From the NCBI RefSeq assembly GCF_000730425.1, contig NZ_CP008896.1, positions 5,456,001 through 5,520,000 of the forward strand: a stretch of 64,000 nucleotides of DNA. The letters run 5' to 3'. Positions 44,878-53,631 of this stretch are shown here, piece by piece. Below the pieces are notes generated by a model. The model searched no databases. It was not told where the DNA came from and was given only the letters and a program-made list of their open reading frames with translations. How positions within the stretch are numbered: the first letter of the stretch is position 1; every line of letters begins with the position of its first letter. Position numbers and translations under genes: made by a program. This DNA is from Pseudomonas fluorescens. GTDB taxonomy: Bacteria; Pseudomonadota; Gammaproteobacteria; Pseudomonadales; Pseudomonadaceae.

Positions 44878-45810
44878 ATGCGCGTTCTGATAGCAGAACA
44901 GGACCACCCGCTGTACGCCCGGCTGCTGCGCGAAGCGGCACCGGACCTTGAAGTCCTCACCAGCGGAGATTCGGCCCAATTGTCGCGCCTGGCTGCCGAT
45001 TGCCCGGTGTGGCTGGGCCAGCCGGACCTGCTGGCAACCCTGTTGCGCCAGGGCCATCACCCGCAATGGCTGCAGTCGACCTGGGCCGGCATCACGCCGC
45101 TGTTGGCCGAGGGCTTGCCGCGGGATTATCGGCTGACCCGCGCCGTGGGCATTTTTGGCCAGGTGATGGCCGAGTACGTGCTCACCTACATGCTCGGCCA
45201 CGAGCGTGAGGTGCTGGCGCGCCTGGTCAGCCAGGTCGAGCGCAAGTGGGACAACCGCATGGGCCAGAGCCTGGCGGGGCGCAAGGTGCTGATCGTCGGC
45301 ACCGGCGATATCGGCCAGAGCGTGGCGCAGTTCCTGCTGCCCTTTGGTGTGGAGTTGTACGGCATTGCCAGCGAAGCCCGGGAACAGGCGCCGTTTATCG
45401 AGGTGGCCGGGCCGGATCAACTGGGTCGCCTGGTGGGGGAGGTGGACTACGTGGTCAACCTGCTGCCCAACACGCCCAATACCCACGATTTGTACGATGC
45501 TGTGCTGTTCAAGCAGTTCAAGCCCACCGGCCTGTTTATCAACGTTGGCCGTGGCGTGGCGGTGGTGGATGCCGATCTGGTCGAGGCCTTGAAAGAAGGG
45601 CACCTGGCCGGTGCGGTGATCGACGTTTGCCGCCAGGAGCCACTGCCCCAGCGCCATCCGTTCTGGACCGCCTGGGGCTTGCTGCTGACGGGCCATAGCT
45701 CGGCGCCGACGTGCCCGCGGCGGATGGTGGCGCTGTTTGTCGAGAACCTGCGGGCGTACCAGGCCAAGGACGTGCTGCGGGGCGAAGTGAGCTTCGAACG
45801 CGGTTACTGA
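44878..45810 (+). CDS. D-2-hydroxyacid dehydrogenase (NAD-binding)
   Basis: Dehydrogenase of 310 residues in the GhrA-like group. The dinucleotide motif VLIVGTGDIGQSVAQFL (GxGxxG) is near residue 143. Catalytic arginine in FINVGRGVAVVD, glutamate in CRQEPLP and histidine in TGHSSAPT are present. GhrA-type enzymes reduce glyoxylate and hydroxypyruvate; the exact substrate here is inferred. Neighbours rnd-ycgL upstream and ycgN downstream are the Pseudomonas core order. Confidence 0.92.
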   Translation: MRVLIAEQDHPLYARLLREAAPDLEVLTSGDSAQLSRLAADCPVWLGQPDLLATLLRQGHHPQWLQSTWAGITPLLAEGLPRDYRLTRAVGIFGQVMAEYVLTYMLGHEREVLARLVSQVERKWDNRMGQSLAGRKVLIVGTGDIGQSVAQFLLPFGVELYGIASEAREQAPFIEVAGPDQLGRLVGEVDYVVNLLPNTPNTHDLYDAVLFKQFKPTGLFINVGRGVAVVDADLVEALKEGHLAGAVIDVCRQEPLPQRHPFWTAWGLLLTGHSSAPTCPRRMVALFVENLRAYQAKDVLRGEVSFERGY

Positions 45811-45813
45811 CCC

Positions 45814-45876
45814 TGTAGGAGCCGGCTTGCCGGCGATAGCGGTGCAAGCAGGCCGCTGGCAAGCCAGCTCCTACAA
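45814..45876. repeat. REP pair, inverted, tightly spaced
   Basis: TGTAGGAGCCGGCTTGCCGG and CGCTGGCAAGCCAGCTCCTA are separated by only about 20 bases, between convergent genes; the pair can form one long hairpin. Confidence 0.88.
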
Positions 45877-45880
45877 GGTG

Positions 45881-46474
45881 TTACAAGCTGAAATCGCCTG
45901 CCGATACCAACTCGCTCAACGGCCGGCGCGGGCTTGGGGCTTCCCGGGCTTGCAGGTAGTCTGCCAGGGTCGACTTGTCCCCCAGCTTGCCCACGGCGAC
46001 TGCTGCGTGCAGGGCATAGCCTTCGGGGATTTTCAGTTCCTTGCGGGACAGTTCCTGATCGAAACCGGCCATGCCGTGGGTGTGCCAGCCGCTGATGCTG
46101 GCTTGCAGCGCCAGGTGGCCCCAGGCTGAACCGGTGTCAAAGGTGTGCCACAGAGCGGGGGTTTCTTCACTGGCGCCGGGCACCGTGAAATCGGTTTTCG
46201 AGATGACGATCACCAGCGCCGAGGCGTGTTGCGCCCAACCACGGTTGAATTCGTTCAGCAGGCCCAGGAAACGCGGCCAGTCCGGGGTGTCGCGACGGGC
46301 GTAGAGAAAGCGCCAAGGCTGCGAGTTGTAGGCCGAAGGCGCCCAGCGCGCCGCTTCGAAAAAGCTCAGCAGGGTTTCTTCCGGGATGTTTTCTGCGGTA
46401 AACGCGCGCGGCGACCAACGCTCGGTGAATTGCGGGTGGATCGGATAATCGGCAACGCGTGCTTCAGTGCTCAT
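45881..46474 (-). CDS. Nitroreductase-family flavoprotein
   Basis: FMN oxidoreductase of 197 residues. The N-terminal FMN-binding segment RWSPRAFTAENIP and the AARWAPSAYNSQPWRFLYARR loop are typical, as is GSAWGHLALQASISGWHTHG in the middle. Family members reduce nitro groups, quinones or enones with NAD(P)H; the physiological substrate is unknown. Single gene, convergent with the dehydrogenase gene. Confidence 0.9.
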   Translation of the reverse strand: MSTEARVADYPIHPQFTERWSPRAFTAENIPEETLLSFFEAARWAPSAYNSQPWRFLYARRDTPDWPRFLGLLNEFNRGWAQHASALVIVISKTDFTVPGASEETPALWHTFDTGSAWGHLALQASISGWHTHGMAGFDQELSRKELKIPEGYALHAAVAVGKLGDKSTLADYLQAREAPSPRRPLSELVSAGDFSL

Positions 46475-46626
46475 AAACGCATCCTGATGAAAAAACGGTC
46501 TTCAAAACTACTGCGCCACTGCGTACCTGACAAGTCTGGCCCTACCGGCAGTCGTAAGCGCTTGGCCCCAGGGGGCTTGGGCACTAGACTGGCGGCCTTT
46601 TAACATACCGAAACTGATGTAGAGCC

Positions 46627-47076
46627 ATGGCCGCCAAAGTCGAACCTTTCTGGATACGCAAAACCCTTGAGCACCTCGACCAGGAGGAATGGGAGTCGCT
46701 GTGCGACGGCTGCGGCCTGTGCTGCCTGCAAAAGCTCGAAGATGAAGACGACAACAGCGTTTATTACACGCGTATCGCCTGCAAACTGCTGGACCTGAAA
46801 ACCTGCCAGTGCAGCGACTACCCCAACCGTCGGGACTCGGTGCCCGATTGCATCCAGCTCACGCCGGGCCAGGCCGATCAGTTCAAATGGCTGCCGCCGA
46901 CCTGCGGCTATCGCCTGGTCAGTGAGCGCAAGGACTTGCCGCTCTGGCACCACCTGGTCTGCGGTGATCGCGATGCCGTGCACCATGAACGCATTTCCCA
47001 GTCCGGTCGCATGCTCAGCGAAGGCAGCGTGCCCGAGGACGATTGGGAGGACTACCTGATATTCCGTGCAGGCTGA
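46627..47076 (+). CDS. YcgN-family cysteine cluster protein
   Basis: Protein of 149 residues of the UPF0260/YcgN family. Cysteines lie in [29 protein letters not shown] and DCIQLTP, the YkgJ-type cluster thought to bind an iron-sulfur cluster or zinc. Function unknown. Followed after 12 bases by the exported peptidase-like protein gene, suggesting one operon. The ycgL-ycgN neighbourhood is widely conserved. Confidence 0.92.
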   Translation: MAAKVEPFWIRKTLEHLDQEEWESLCDGCGLCCLQKLEDEDDNSVYYTRIACKLLDLKTCQCSDYPNRRDSVPDCIQLTPGQADQFKWLPPTCGYRLVSERKDLPLWHHLVCGDRDAVHHERISQSGRMLSEGSVPEDDWEDYLIFRAG

Positions 47077-47088
47077 AAAGGAGAGCGT

Positions 47089-48321
47089 ATGACGGTCCAA
47101 GCCAAGCTGGCGGTGAGCCTGCTGTTGCTGGGGTTGAGTGCGCCGGCGTGGTCGGCGAAAAAAGTCGACCTGGATTATCACATCAAACTGTTGCCCCAGA
47201 GCGATCAGGCCGAGGTGCGCTTGAGCCTGTCCCAGGGCTCGGCGGTGCGCAGCCTGAACTTCGACCTGGGGCGCGAGGGTGACTACAGCGACTTCAAGGC
47301 CGATGGCCAGTGGCAAGTCACCCCGCAAGCGGGAGCCAGTCGCGGTCTGTGGCAGCCGGGCGCCGACAAGGCCAGCCTGACTTACCGCGTGCGCCTGAGC
47401 CATGCGCGCAAGGCCGGCATCTACGAATCGCGCATGACCCCCAGTTGGGCGCTGTTTCGTGGGGAAGACCTGGTGCCCGCCGCCCGTCTTGACCAGCAGG
47501 ACGGCGTGGAGTTGGTATCGCGGCTGACCTTTGAGCTGCCGGCGGGGTGGAAAAGTGTCGAAACCCCCTGGCCGCGGATCGGCAAGCATAAATTCCGTAT
47601 CGACAATGTGTCCCGTCTGTTCGACCGGCCCACTGGCTGGATGCTCGCTGGCACCCTGGGCAGCCGCCGGGTACGCCTGGGCGAGACTGAAATCACCGTG
47701 ACCTCGCCCAAGGGCCAGGCCATGCGCCGCATGGATGTGCTGACGCTGCTCACGTTCGTCTGGCCTCAGGTGCAAGCGGCGTTCCCACGCCATCCCGCCA
47801 AGCTGCTGATCGTCGGCGCCAGCGACCCGATGCGCCGTGGCGCATTCGCCGGGCGCGATTCGGTGTACCTCAACAGTCGCACGCCGCTGGTCAGCGAAAA
47901 TGGCAGCAGTCCGTTGATCCGCGAAGTGGTGCAGGCCATTGCTCGGTTCAACGACCACCAGGGCAGCGACTGGATCAGCGAGGGCCTCTCGGAGTACTAC
48001 GCCATTGAACTGCTGCGTCGTGCAGGAGGTATCAGCGACGAGCGGTACGTGGCGATACAGGCGCGCTTGGGCAAGGACGGCAAGGGCGTGACGACGCTAC
48101 GCGGGGAGCACGTCAGCGGTGCTACGGTGGCGCGGGCGGTGGTGGTACTGCAGGAGCTGGATCGCGAAATTCGCCTGAAAACCCACAACAAGCGTTCACT
48201 GGATGACCTGACCCAAGCGCTGATGCGCCTGGACCGCATCACTACCCAGGCGTTTGTGCAGTTGGCCGAAAGCGTGATCGGCGAATCCTCGGTGGTGCTC
48301 GACAGCAAGCTGCTGCACTGA
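47089..48321 (+). CDS. Exported protein resembling a metallopeptidase lacking zinc histidines
   Basis: Protein of 410 residues with a signal peptide ending APAWSA. An N-terminal beta-rich part is followed by a helical part in which DWISEGLSEYYAIELLRR (Glu298) resembles the third zinc-ligand helix of M1/M61 peptidases. Where HExxH is expected the sequence reads R278-E-V-V-Q282, so both histidines are gone while the glutamate remains. It is therefore either a catalytically dead relative or an unrelated protein with a similar helix. Located after ycgN in a probable operon. Confidence 0.6.
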   Translation: MTVQAKLAVSLLLLGLSAPAWSAKKVDLDYHIKLLPQSDQAEVRLSLSQGSAVRSLNFDLGREGDYSDFKADGQWQVTPQAGASRGLWQPGADKASLTYRVRLSHARKAGIYESRMTPSWALFRGEDLVPAARLDQQDGVELVSRLTFELPAGWKSVETPWPRIGKHKFRIDNVSRLFDRPTGWMLAGTLGSRRVRLGETEITVTSPKGQAMRRMDVLTLLTFVWPQVQAAFPRHPAKLLIVGASDPMRRGAFAGRDSVYLNSRTPLVSENGSSPLIREVVQAIARFNDHQGSDWISEGLSEYYAIELLRRAGGISDERYVAIQARLGKDGKGVTTLRGEHVSGATVARAVVVLQELDREIRLKTHNKRSLDDLTQALMRLDRITTQAFVQLAESVIGESSVVLDSKLLH

Positions 48322-48333
48322 CCCATAGGACCG

Positions 48334-48420
48334 TGTAGGCGCTGGCTTGCCAGCGATAGCATCACCTCTGTGTAGCTGATGGACCGAGGTGCCTGCATCG
48401 CTGGCAAGCCAGTTCCTACA
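48334..48420. repeat. REP pair, inverted
   Basis: TGTAGGCGCTGGCTTGCCAG and ATCGCTGGCAAGCCAGTTCC facing each other between convergent genes. Confidence 0.85.
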
Positions 48421-48432
48421 TTTTGATTGGGG

Positions 48433-48774
48433 TCAGTGGGTGGTTTTTTCGGCCGCCACTTCAGCCCGGGTCTTGAGACTCTTCAATTCCTCGCCGGCCC
48501 GCTCAATCCGGGTCCGCACGCTATTGATGTCCTGGCGGCTTTTTTCCAGCATTGCCTTGGCCGAGCTGTGGCCGCTGATCCCGCGAGCCAGCGCCACGCC
48601 GCCAATCGCCACCTGGATCAGGCCGAAAAAACCACCCCGGCGAATACCCTTGCCCATCATCACCACACCACCGGCCAGGGAGCCAATGCGCTCCCAGCCC
48701 TGGACGTTCTGGGTCGGCTGGGTCTGGAATGGCGTCGATTCAATCACAGGGTTGAGGGGTTTGCGGTCGCTCAT
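48433..48774 (-). CDS. DUF2892-type membrane protein with C-terminal coiled coil
   Basis: Protein of 113 residues. A TQNVQGWERIGSLAGG segment opens a DUF2892-like hairpin of two hydrophobic helices (about residues 30-65), and the C-terminal half is a charged helix rich in Lys, Arg and Glu, likely a coiled coil. Start MSDRKPLNP (48774) was chosen over a frame beginning 8 codons earlier. Function unknown. It lies in the same direction as the downstream-listed methyltransferase gene but upstream transcription is unclear. Confidence 0.75.
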   Translation of the reverse strand: MSDRKPLNPVIESTPFQTQPTQNVQGWERIGSLAGGVVMMGKGIRRGGFFGLIQVAIGGVALARGISGHSSAKAMLEKSRQDINSVRTRIERAGEELKSLKTRAEVAAEKTTH

Positions 48775-48843
48775 GGTCTGTCTCCAACAAAGGGCCATTG
48801 ATATGCAACTGACTGCCGGCAGCTCGGGGATGTTCCCGAAAGA

Positions 48844-49311
48844 TCAGTACTTGGGGCCCGAGCGGGTGTTATTGCCCTTGGCCAGGCGGTCGTAGAGCAC
48901 CACGTTGACGGTGGCTGCCAGGTTCATGCAACCGGTGGTCGGGATGTAGATCACGTCTTCGCACCAGTCGCGGATCTCTTTGTCGAGGGAGCCGTCTTCG
49001 GGGCCGAAGATATACAGCGCACGGTCAGGATGGGTGTATTCGGGCAGCGGTCGGGCGCCGTCCACCAGCTCCACGGCGACCGGAATGCAGCCCAGGGGCA
49101 GGATCTTTTTCAGGTCGTCGATGCCGATCAGCGGGATGTCGTGATGGACCTTCTTGGTATCGGTAATAAAGTCCCGGGCCCGCTCATAGCGTTTACCGGT
49201 GTAGAACACCGAAGCCACGCCATAGCAGCCGGCAGCACGCATGACCGAGCCGACATTTTCGGGGGATTTGGGGTTGTACAGACCGATGCAGCTGTAGCGT
49301 TTATTGCCCAC
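48844..49311 (-). CDS. TrmH/SpoU-family RNA methyltransferase
   Basis: Minimal SPOUT methyltransferase of 155 residues. Motif 1 is SPENVGSVMRAAGCYG, motif 2 LYIFGPEDGSLDKEI and motif 3 IYIPTTGCMNLAATVNVVLYD, which together form the trefoil-knot SAM site. No N-terminal substrate domain is present, as in short family members that 2'-O-methylate RNA. The target RNA is unknown. Single gene followed by the DUF2892-type gene on the same strand. Confidence 0.9.
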   Translation of the reverse strand: MGNKRYSCIGLYNPKSPENVGSVMRAAGCYGVASVFYTGKRYERARDFITDTKKVHHDIPLIGIDDLKKILPLGCIPVAVELVDGARPLPEYTHPDRALYIFGPEDGSLDKEIRDWCEDVIYIPTTGCMNLAATVNVVLYDRLAKGNNTRSGPKY

Positions 49312-49396
49312 GGGAGAGGGTGCCTTCGAGAAAAAGCGCGATTATACGGGGATTGTTCGACCAGGGGGCGCTATCAGGCGCGGTGTTGCTTGGGGG

Positions 49397-49468
49397 GCTA
49401 TCGCTGGCAAGCCAGCTCCTGCACTTGGAGTGCATTTCCCTGTAGGAGCTGGCTTGCCAGCGATGGCG
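49397..49468. repeat. REP pair, inverted
   Basis: GCTATCGCTGGCAAGCCAGC and TGTAGGAGCTGGCTTGCCAG face each other about 30 bases apart, upstream of the methyltransferase gene and behind the HNH gene. Confidence 0.88.
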
Positions 49469-49490
49469 TCGTAACGTTCAGCGACGACCG

Positions 49491-49868
49491 TCAGTCGTCC
49501 TTCTTCATCAACCCCGCCAACGCTGCAAATGGGTTGTGCGTAGCCTTGGCAATGGTCGGGCTGCTGGTGGAGCCTTCGCCGAAATACTGTTGGTCGGTGT
49601 AGCGCGAGTGTTCGTTGTCGTGGCAGTACAGGCAGAGCAATTCCCAGTTGGAACCGTCCTGGGGATTGTCGTCATGGTTGTGGTTGCGGTGGTGCACGGT
49701 CAGTTCGCTGAGGCGTTTGCCGGCGAATTCGCGGGCGCAGCGACCACACACGTGGGGGTACATTTTCAGGGCTTTGTCGCGGTAGCCCATTTCCCGGTCG
49801 CGCTGGGCATCGGCGAGGATACGGTCCAGCTTGGCGGTGTGGGAGGGCGGGTTGCTCGAGCTCATCAT
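49491..49868 (-). CDS. HNH nuclease family protein (YajD-like)
   Basis: Protein of 125 residues. Zinc-type cysteines in HVCGRCAREF and LLCLYCHDNEH frame the HNH core LTVHHRNHNHDDNPQDGSNW. Length and order match the YajD family, whose role is unknown. Two adjacent ATG codons are possible starts (49868 or 49865). Single gene; neighbours are conserved core genes. Confidence 0.88.
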   Translation of the reverse strand: MMSSSNPPSHTAKLDRILADAQRDREMGYRDKALKMYPHVCGRCAREFAGKRLSELTVHHRNHNHDDNPQDGSNWELLCLYCHDNEHSRYTDQQYFGEGSTSSPTIAKATHNPFAALAGLMKKDD

Positions 49869-49936
49869 GGCGCCTGTTCATTTATTGGATGGGTCACGGA
49901 TAACGTGGATTCTAGCCGTTTGCCTGGCAATTTTCC

Positions 49937-50623
49937 TCAGCCCTTGAGCTTCTCGGCAATCCAGATGGTATGCCGGGTGCCCTTGTTGCCGTGGGCAAAG
50001 ACTTGCACTTCCTCGGCCTTGAAGCCGGCCTTGCGCAGTTTGTCGCTAAATTGCTTGTCGGCGCTGGCCGACCACACGGCCAGCACGCCCTTGGGGCGCA
50101 GGGCCTTGGCGCAGGCGCTGAGGCCGCCGGCCGAATACAGCCAGCTATTGGCCTTTTGCGTCAGGCCCTCGGGGCCGTTGTCGACGTCGAGCATGATTGC
50201 ATCAAAGCCCTGGGGCTCGGTTTGCAGCACCTTGGCCACGTCTTCCAGGCGGATCACGGTGCGCGGGTCCTGCAGCGGGTTGCCGGACTTCTCCCCAAGG
50301 GGGCCGCGATTCCACTCCACTACGCCTGGCACCAGTTCTGCCACCACCACTTCAGCGGTCTTGCCCAGGTGTTTGAGCGCCGAGGCCAGGGTGAACCCCA
50401 TGCCCAGGCCGCCAATCAACACCCGCGAACCGGGGCGCCCGGCGACCTTGCGGCAAGGAATCTCTGCCAGGGCGTCTTCGGAACCGTGCATGCGGGTGTT
50501 CATCAATTGCCCGCCGTCACCGCCCTGGATCTTGATCACAAAATCCTCGCCGTACTCGAACAGGCACAGGGCGCCGCCGTTATCGGGGATCGGGGTGGTG
50601 TCGAGCAGCACGAAACGTTTCAT
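49937..50623 (-). CDS. Spermidine-synthase-like SAM methyltransferase fold protein
   Basis: Protein of 228 residues related to polyamine aminopropyltransferases. The nucleotide loop VLIGGLGMGFTLASALKHL, the acidic strand VVVAELVPGVVEWNR and FDAIMLDVDNGPEG are visible. The N-terminal beta domain starts MKRFVLLDTTPIPDNGG and is shorter than in true spermidine synthases. It may be a methyltransferase rather than an aminopropyltransferase. Single gene on the minus strand. Confidence 0.82.
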   Translation of the reverse strand: MKRFVLLDTTPIPDNGGALCLFEYGEDFVIKIQGGDGGQLMNTRMHGSEDALAEIPCRKVAGRPGSRVLIGGLGMGFTLASALKHLGKTAEVVVAELVPGVVEWNRGPLGEKSGNPLQDPRTVIRLEDVAKVLQTEPQGFDAIMLDVDNGPEGLTQKANSWLYSAGGLSACAKALRPKGVLAVWSASADKQFSDKLRKAGFKAEEVQVFAHGNKGTRHTIWIAEKLKG

Positions 50624-50704
50624 GGAAATCTCATTGGGAAGGGCATTCTTGCGCGGTTGGGAGTAGCCTTGGGACTGGTTAACAGTCAGGCCATGGAGCC
50701 ATCG

Positions 50705-50995
50705 ATGAAGTGCAGCATTCTAGCGGTCATTGTAGGGAGCGTGCTCACATTGGGTGCCGCACACGCCCAGCAGTTGCAACCCGTGCCGAACACACCGGCG
50801 ACCACCACGGGGGTGCCGGGTACAGCAACGCCCACGCCCTATCCGCAGGTCACACCACCGACGGCGCCCAAGCCTCAAGGGACCGGGGCGCCTTTGTTGC
50901 CGCCGATCGAAATGCCCAAGCCGCCCAAGGACCAGACTCTGCCGGGCCTGCAGCAAAACGACAGCAAGCCGAAGCCATCGGCAGCGGGTTCTTAA
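50705..50995 (+). CDS. Exported proline-rich small protein
   Basis: Protein of 96 residues: signal peptide MKCSILAVIVGSVLTLGAAHA, then a chain rich in proline, threonine and lysine with no predicted fold (PTAPKPQG, PPIEMPKPPKDQ). An ATG four codons earlier is also possible. Probably a disordered periplasmic or envelope protein of unknown function. Its TAA overlaps the stop of the convergent ptrB gene by 4 bases. Confidence 0.65.
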   Translation: MKCSILAVIVGSVLTLGAAHAQQLQPVPNTPATTTGVPGTATPTPYPQVTPPTAPKPQGTGAPLLPPIEMPKPPKDQTLPGLQQNDSKPKPSAAGS

Positions 50996-53046
50996 ACCAG
51001 CCCCAGGGCCTTGAACACAAAGGCATATTCCAGGGCCACGTCACGCAAGCCCTGATACCGCCCGCTCATGCCGCCATGACCGGCGCCCAGTTCGGTCTTG
51101 AGCAACAGCAGGTTGTCGTCGGTCTTGGTCGCGCGCAGCTTGGCGACCCACTTGGCGGCTTCCCAGTACTGCACGCGGCTGTCGTTATAGCCGGCGATCA
51201 CCAGCATCGCCGGGTAGGCCTGGGCCTTGACGTTTTCGTAGGGCGCGTAGGCCTTGATCCGCTCGTACACCTCAGGTTCCTGTGGGTTGCCCCACTCGTC
51301 ATATTCGGTGACGGTCAATGGCAGGTCCGGGTCGAGCATGGTGTTGAGCACATCGACAAATGGCACTTCGGCAATCGCCGCCTGGAACAGCTCCGGGCGC
51401 TGGTTGAGCACGGCACCGATCAGCAGCCCGCCGGCGCTGCCGCCGCTGATGGCCAGTTGCTTGGACGTGGTCAGGCCCTGGGCGATCAAGTGCTCGGCGC
51501 AGGCAATAAAGTCGCTGAAGGTGTTTTGCTTGTGTTCCTGCTTGCCGGCGCGGTACCAGGCCTCGCCCAGTTCGCCACCACCGCGCACATGGGCAATGGC
51601 GAACGCGACACCCCGGTCCAGCAGGCTCAGGCGTGCATGGGAGAACCACGGGTCGAGGCTTGAGCCGTAAGCCCCGTAGCCATACAGGTACAGCGGCGTT
51701 GGCTGGCCTATCTGGTCGCGCTTGACCACCAGGCTGATCGGCACCTGGGTACCATCGGCAGACGTTGCCCACAGTCGCTGGCTGACGTAGTCGTCAGCGT
51801 TGAACTCACCCAGCACCGGGGTTTCCTTAAGTACCTGCTGTGCGCCGCTGGCCAGTTCCAACTGGCGAACCTGGGCCGGGCGGTTCAGGGCTTCATAGCG
51901 CAGGCGGATCTTGTCGCTGTCGAACTCCAGGCTGTTTTGCACATACAGGCTGTAGGCTGCGTCTGGCAGTTCCACGCGATAGCTCGGCAGACCTTGTGGA
52001 TGCACGTCGATCACCGGCAGGCCGCCGATGCGCAGGCTCAGGGTCATGGCCCGGGCGTTGAGGGTCACGCCATCGAGCATCACTGCGTCGTCGTGGGCAA
52101 TCAGGTTGTGCCATTGGTCTTCGCTGGGCACGCTGCCGTTGTCTGCCGCCTGGAACAGCGCAAAGTTGATGCCATCGCGGTTGCTGCGGATAAACCAGGT
52201 CCACTGGTCGTCCAGCTTGCCGTGATCGACATCGTATTCATGGCCTTCAACCCGCGGCGCCAGGCAGACAAACGCCTGCTGTGGCTGCGCGGCGTCCAGG
52301 GCCCAGATTTCACTGGTGGTCTTGCTGCCCAGGGACAACAGCAATTGACGCTCGGAACTGGAGCGGTAGCAATGCAGGAAGAAACGACCGTCGGGTTCGT
52401 GGAACACTTCTTCGGCGGCGCTAGCGTCCAGGCGATAGCGATACAGCTTGTGCGGGCGATGGGTCTCGTCCAGTTCGCCAAAGAACAGCGTCAGGCTGTC
52501 GTTGGCCCAGGTCATGCTGCCGTCGCAGTCTTCAAAGCCCAGTTCGCGGACTGTGCCCGAGGACAATTCCTTCACGTACAGGGTGTAGATCTCTTCGCCA
52601 TTGGTGTCCAGGCTGTAGGCCAGGCGCTTATGGTCCGGGCTGATGCTGAAGGCACCGAGGGAGAAAAACCCGCCATTGGCCAGCACATTCGGGTCCAGCA
52701 GCAATTCTTCGGCGCTTTCGTCGATCTGCTGGCTGTCATCGGCCGGGCGTGGGCAGCGGTAATGGCGTGCGTATTCGTCACCGGCGGTGGTACGCGTGTA
52801 ATACAGGTACGGCCCCCAGGGCGAGGGCAATGACAGGTCGGTCTCGAGGATACGGCCCTTGATTTCTTGAAAGAGACTTTCGCGCAGCGCTTTTTGATCC
52901 TCGAGCTGCGCTTCTTGCCAGGCATTCTCGGCCTTGAGGTAGTCGAGCACCTCGCTGCTGTCGCGTTCCTGCAACCAGGCGTACGGGTCCTGGCCTGGGG
53001 CGCTGCGGGCAATCGGGGCGGCAGTGATGTGGGTCGATGGAGGCAT
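50992..53046 (-). CDS. ptrB: Oligopeptidase B, S9 family
   Basis: Serine peptidase cleaving short peptides after basic residues, cytosolic, 684 residues. An N-terminal beta-propeller (to about residue 400) shields the C-terminal alpha/beta-hydrolase domain. The catalytic triad is visible: Ser in LAISGGSAGGLLIGA, Asp in VIAGYNDSRVQYWE and His in LGAGHGGMSGR. YLYGYGAYG and HVRGGGELGEAWY are S9A-typical. The stop overlaps the convergent exported protein gene. Confidence 0.93.
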   Translation of the reverse strand: MPPSTHITAAPIARSAPGQDPYAWLQERDSSEVLDYLKAENAWQEAQLEDQKALRESLFQEIKGRILETDLSLPSPWGPYLYYTRTTAGDEYARHYRCPRPADDSQQIDESAEELLLDPNVLANGGFFSLGAFSISPDHKRLAYSLDTNGEEIYTLYVKELSSGTVRELGFEDCDGSMTWANDSLTLFFGELDETHRPHKLYRYRLDASAAEEVFHEPDGRFFLHCYRSSSERQLLLSLGSKTTSEIWALDAAQPQQAFVCLAPRVEGHEYDVDHGKLDDQWTWFIRSNRDGINFALFQAADNGSVPSEDQWHNLIAHDDAVMLDGVTLNARAMTLSLRIGGLPVIDVHPQGLPSYRVELPDAAYSLYVQNSLEFDSDKIRLRYEALNRPAQVRQLELASGAQQVLKETPVLGEFNADDYVSQRLWATSADGTQVPISLVVKRDQIGQPTPLYLYGYGAYGSSLDPWFSHARLSLLDRGVAFAIAHVRGGGELGEAWYRAGKQEHKQNTFSDFIACAEHLIAQGLTTSKQLAISGGSAGGLLIGAVLNQRPELFQAAIAEVPFVDVLNTMLDPDLPLTVTEYDEWGNPQEPEVYERIKAYAPYENVKAQAYPAMLVIAGYNDSRVQYWEAAKWVAKLRATKTDDNLLLLKTELGAGHGGMSGRYQGLRDVALEYAFVFKALGLV

Positions 53047-53136
53047 GGATCACTCTCTGTCTGGCAGTGGGCTGACGGCATTGCAGCCGTGGCACGGAAA
53101 AGCCGTTATCATACGGGCCTGTTTGCCTACCTTGCC

Positions 53137-53601
53137 ATGGACACCATGACCGAGAACGACTATCTGACTGCTTGGGGCCTCTACGCCTTCGCTGCTTTGG
53201 GCTGCCTGCTGGTGTGGTTTCGCCTGACCCGCTGGATGTGGCGCTGGCTGCGCGAACCGTTGCGGCTGCTGATGGCGGTGTTGCTGCTGAGCCCGACCAT
53301 TGTCGACCCGGTCAAGGAGCAATTTGCCCCCGCCGTGGCCATCACGGCCCTGGATCTGTTGCTCAAAGTGGGCAATAACGCCTGGCGGGCGATTTCCGAT
53401 TTGCTGATGTACGCGATGATCGCCTTTGGCCTGTACCTGATCCTTGTGCTGATCCGTTGGCCCATCGAGCGTGCTGCCAAAGCCCGGCGTGAACAGAAGG
53501 CTGCCACGGCGGCTGCCGTCGCGGCCGAGCCGGAGGACGACGAGCCCTATGGGCGTGCGCCGGCCCCTGTCAGTGGCATGCGGGTCGAGCCGCGTCTTTA
53601 A
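53137..53601 (+). CDS. Conserved-type inner membrane protein, unknown function
   Basis: Protein of 154 residues starting MDTMTENDYLTAWGLY. Three or four hydrophobic segments lie between residues 10 and 110, with a cytosolic tail rich in Ala, Arg and Glu. TIVDPVKEQFAPAVAIT between the segments is probably periplasmic. An ATG three codons later is also possible. No family recognised. It is followed by a glutamine amidotransferase gene 30 bases on and may share its transcript. Confidence 0.65.
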   Translation: MDTMTENDYLTAWGLYAFAALGCLLVWFRLTRWMWRWLREPLRLLMAVLLLSPTIVDPVKEQFAPAVAITALDLLLKVGNNAWRAISDLLMYAMIAFGLYLILVLIRWPIERAAKARREQKAATAAAVAAEPEDDEPYGRAPAPVSGMRVEPRL

Positions 53602-53631
53602 CGTTGTACGCCCAGCATCGAGAGTCCTGGC

